NCBI GenBank assembly: GCA_030690405.1
Contig: JAUYGU010000016.1
Coordinates: forward strand, 1-61,358
Reading direction: 5' to 3'
DNA from: Dehalococcoidia bacterium
GTDB lineage: Bacteria; Chloroflexota; Dehalococcoidia; SM23-28-2; RBG-16-64-32
DNA length: 61,358 bases
Shown: piece after piece, positions 60,254 through 61,358 of the stretch
How positions within the stretch are numbered: the first letter of the stretch is position 1
How the letters are laid out: the number at the start of each line of letters is the position of its first letter
Translations under genes and position numbers: made by a program
The notes under the pieces: generated by a model
The model's input: the letters and a program-made list of their open reading frames with translations, nothing else
Databases searched by the model: none
What the model was told of the DNA's origin: nothing

Positions 60254-61358
60254 TGGCGACGAAGCGCCCCTTCGCTCCCAGCGACGCCGACCTCTCCCGC
60301 TGCGTCCACTGCGGCCTCTGCCTCCAGCACTGCCCCACCTACACCGAAACGGGCCTCGAGACGGAGTCGCCCCGCGGACGGCTCTACCTCATCCGGGCGA
60401 TCGCCGAGGAGCGGATCGAGCCGACGCCGGGCGCCCTCGCGCACCTCGACCTCTGCCTCCAGTGCCGCAACTGCGAGGCCGTATGCCCCTCCGGCGTGGC
60501 CTACGGGCGCATCATGGAGTCCGCCCGCGCCGGCGTCCTGGCTGGCGGTAAGGCCCCCCTGGCCTGGCGGCTGCGCGCCCTCTTCCTGCGACAGGTCATC
60601 GCCCGGCCCGGCCGCATGGCGGCGCTGGCCGCGCTCCTGCGGCTGTACCGCGCCTCCGGACTGCGCGGGCTGGCGGAGCGCCTGCCGTACCTGGGGGAGC
60701 GGCTCCTCCTGACGCCCACGGTATCCGGCCGCCCCTTCAAGAGCCGTGGCCTGCTCGCCCGGCCGCGGGGGACGCCGCGAGGCCGGGTCGCCCTGCTGAC
60801 GGGCTGCATCATGCCCCACGCCTTCGGCCGCGTCCACGAGGCCACGGTGCGCGTGCTCGCCCGCAACGGCTTCGAGGTCGTGGCGCCGCCGGGGCAGGCC
60901 TGCTGCGGCGCCCACCACGCTCACGCCGGCGACCGCGCGACGGCGCAGGCGCTGGCCCGCCGCAACGTCGATGCGTTCCTGGACGCGGGGTTGGATGCGG
61001 TCGTCGTCAACTCCGCCGGCTGCGGCGCCGCGATGAAGGAGTACGACGAGCTGCTCGCAGACGACCCGGAATACGCGGAAAGGGCGAAGCGGTTCTCCGC
61101 CATCGTGAAGGACGTCCTCGAACTGCTCGCCGGGATACCGTTCGAGCCGCCCAGCGGCCGCCTGGAAGCGGCCGTCACCTACCAGGACGCCTGTCACCTG
61201 GCCCACGCTCAGGGCATCAAGGACGCGCCGCGGGCGGTGCTCGCCGCGGTCCCCGGACTGCGCCTGGTGGAGATGGAGCAGGCGGACCGCTGCTGCGGCA
61301 GCGCCGGAGTCTACTCGCTGGCGCACCGCGAGATGTCTCTGGCGCTGCTGGACGCGAA
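60253..61358 (+). CDS. glcF: Glycolate oxidase iron-sulfur subunit GlcF, 3' end outside window
   Basis: At least 368 residues. Two 4Fe-4S ferredoxin motifs, CVHCGLCLQHCP and CLQCRNCEAVCP, are followed by two cysteine-rich CCG domains (ACCGAHHAHAG, RCCGSAGVYS). It passes electrons from the flavin subunits to the quinone pool. ATG 60,253 overlaps the glcE stop by 1 nt. No stop is reached before the window edge. Confidence 0.95.
   Translation, partial: MATKRPFAPSDADLSRCVHCGLCLQHCPTYTETGLETESPRGRLYLIRAIAEERIEPTPGALAHLDLCLQCRNCEAVCPSGVAYGRIMESARAGVLAGGKAPLAWRLRALFLRQVIARPGRMAALAALLRLYRASGLRGLAERLPYLGERLLLTPTVSGRPFKSRGLLARPRGTPRGRVALLTGCIMPHAFGRVHEATVRVLARNGFEVVAPPGQACCGAHHAHAGDRATAQALARRNVDAFLDAGLDAVVVNSAGCGAAMKEYDELLADDPEYAERAKRFSAIVKDVLELLAGIPFEPPSGRLEAAVTYQDACHLAHAQGIKDAPRAVLAAVPGLRLVEMEQADRCCGSAGVYSLAHREMSLALLDA

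Noticed and set aside
60022..61326. A 434-residue open frame on the minus strand
   Set aside because: It lies antisense to glcE and glcF, is Arg/Ala/Gly-rich and has no family features; long antisense frames are expected at this GC content.
1..61358. rRNA genes, intact tRNA genes, CRISPR arrays, replication origin
   Set aside because: None was found; the single tRNA-like sequence at 3112-3179 lacks its D arm.

Overview
The window is 61,358 bp of high-GC bacterial DNA. It carries a squalene and hopanoid pathway (hpnC-hpnD-hpnE, polyprenyl synthase, shc, hpnG, hpnH), IspH of the MEP pathway, a 2-oxoacid:ferredoxin oxidoreductase, a flavin-dependent luciferase-like protein, AmrS-type radical SAM enzymes, a bacterial eRF1-like protein and an LPxTG-like wall protein. 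Several genes have a -10 box only 6-8 nt before the start codon, which suggests leaderless transcription. Together these features fit a Chloroflexota-like bacterium (Dehalococcoidia or relatives) from an environmental genome. That placement is inference: there is no rRNA, and the only tRNA-like sequence is broken.

The window has two halves. Bases 1 to about 35,650 form a loose, eroded region. Intact genes include a multicopper oxidase, RtcA, an alpha/beta hydrolase with a phosphoribosyltransferase, an RRM protein coupled to AmrS, an eRF1-like protein, an aldo/keto reductase, an acetyl-CoA hydrolase/GNAT fusion, two lipoproteins and an ECF sigma/anti-sigma pair. Between them lie many remnants: IS256- and IS3-type transposase pieces, a glycosylase cut by an IS, 5' stubs of prs, ino1, rpoD and amrS, a tRNA-Gly 3' part, and two toxin-antitoxin loci (MNT/HepT, AbiEi/AbiEii) whose toxin genes are frameshifted. 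A promoter-like box (TTGACA, conserved 17-nt GC-rich spacer, CACAAT) recurs about eight times here, and twice it flanks a 195-bp repeat. A tyrosine recombinase with three small genes (33.7-35.4 kb) closes this half.

Bases 35,650 to 61,358 are compact and better preserved. A ten-gene leftward operon (46,053 to 35,853) encodes squalene synthesis from farnesyl diphosphate, cyclisation to hopene and side-chain extension: hpnC, hpnD, hpnE, ispH, a YjbQ-family gene, a polyprenyl synthase, hpnH, two nucleoside phosphorylases and shc. It is followed by korAB, a second AmrS-type gene, a pirin, an LPxTG-like Pro-Thr-rich wall protein, a luciferase-like oxidoreductase, a frameshifted glpK, a degenerate class-A beta-lactamase-fold protein and the glycolate oxidase operon glcDEF, which runs off the right edge.

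The least expected signals are the repeated promoter-like box, the RRM-AmrS gene pair present twice, the repeated leaderless architecture, and the beta-lactamase-fold protein with Cys and Asn where Ser and Lys are expected.
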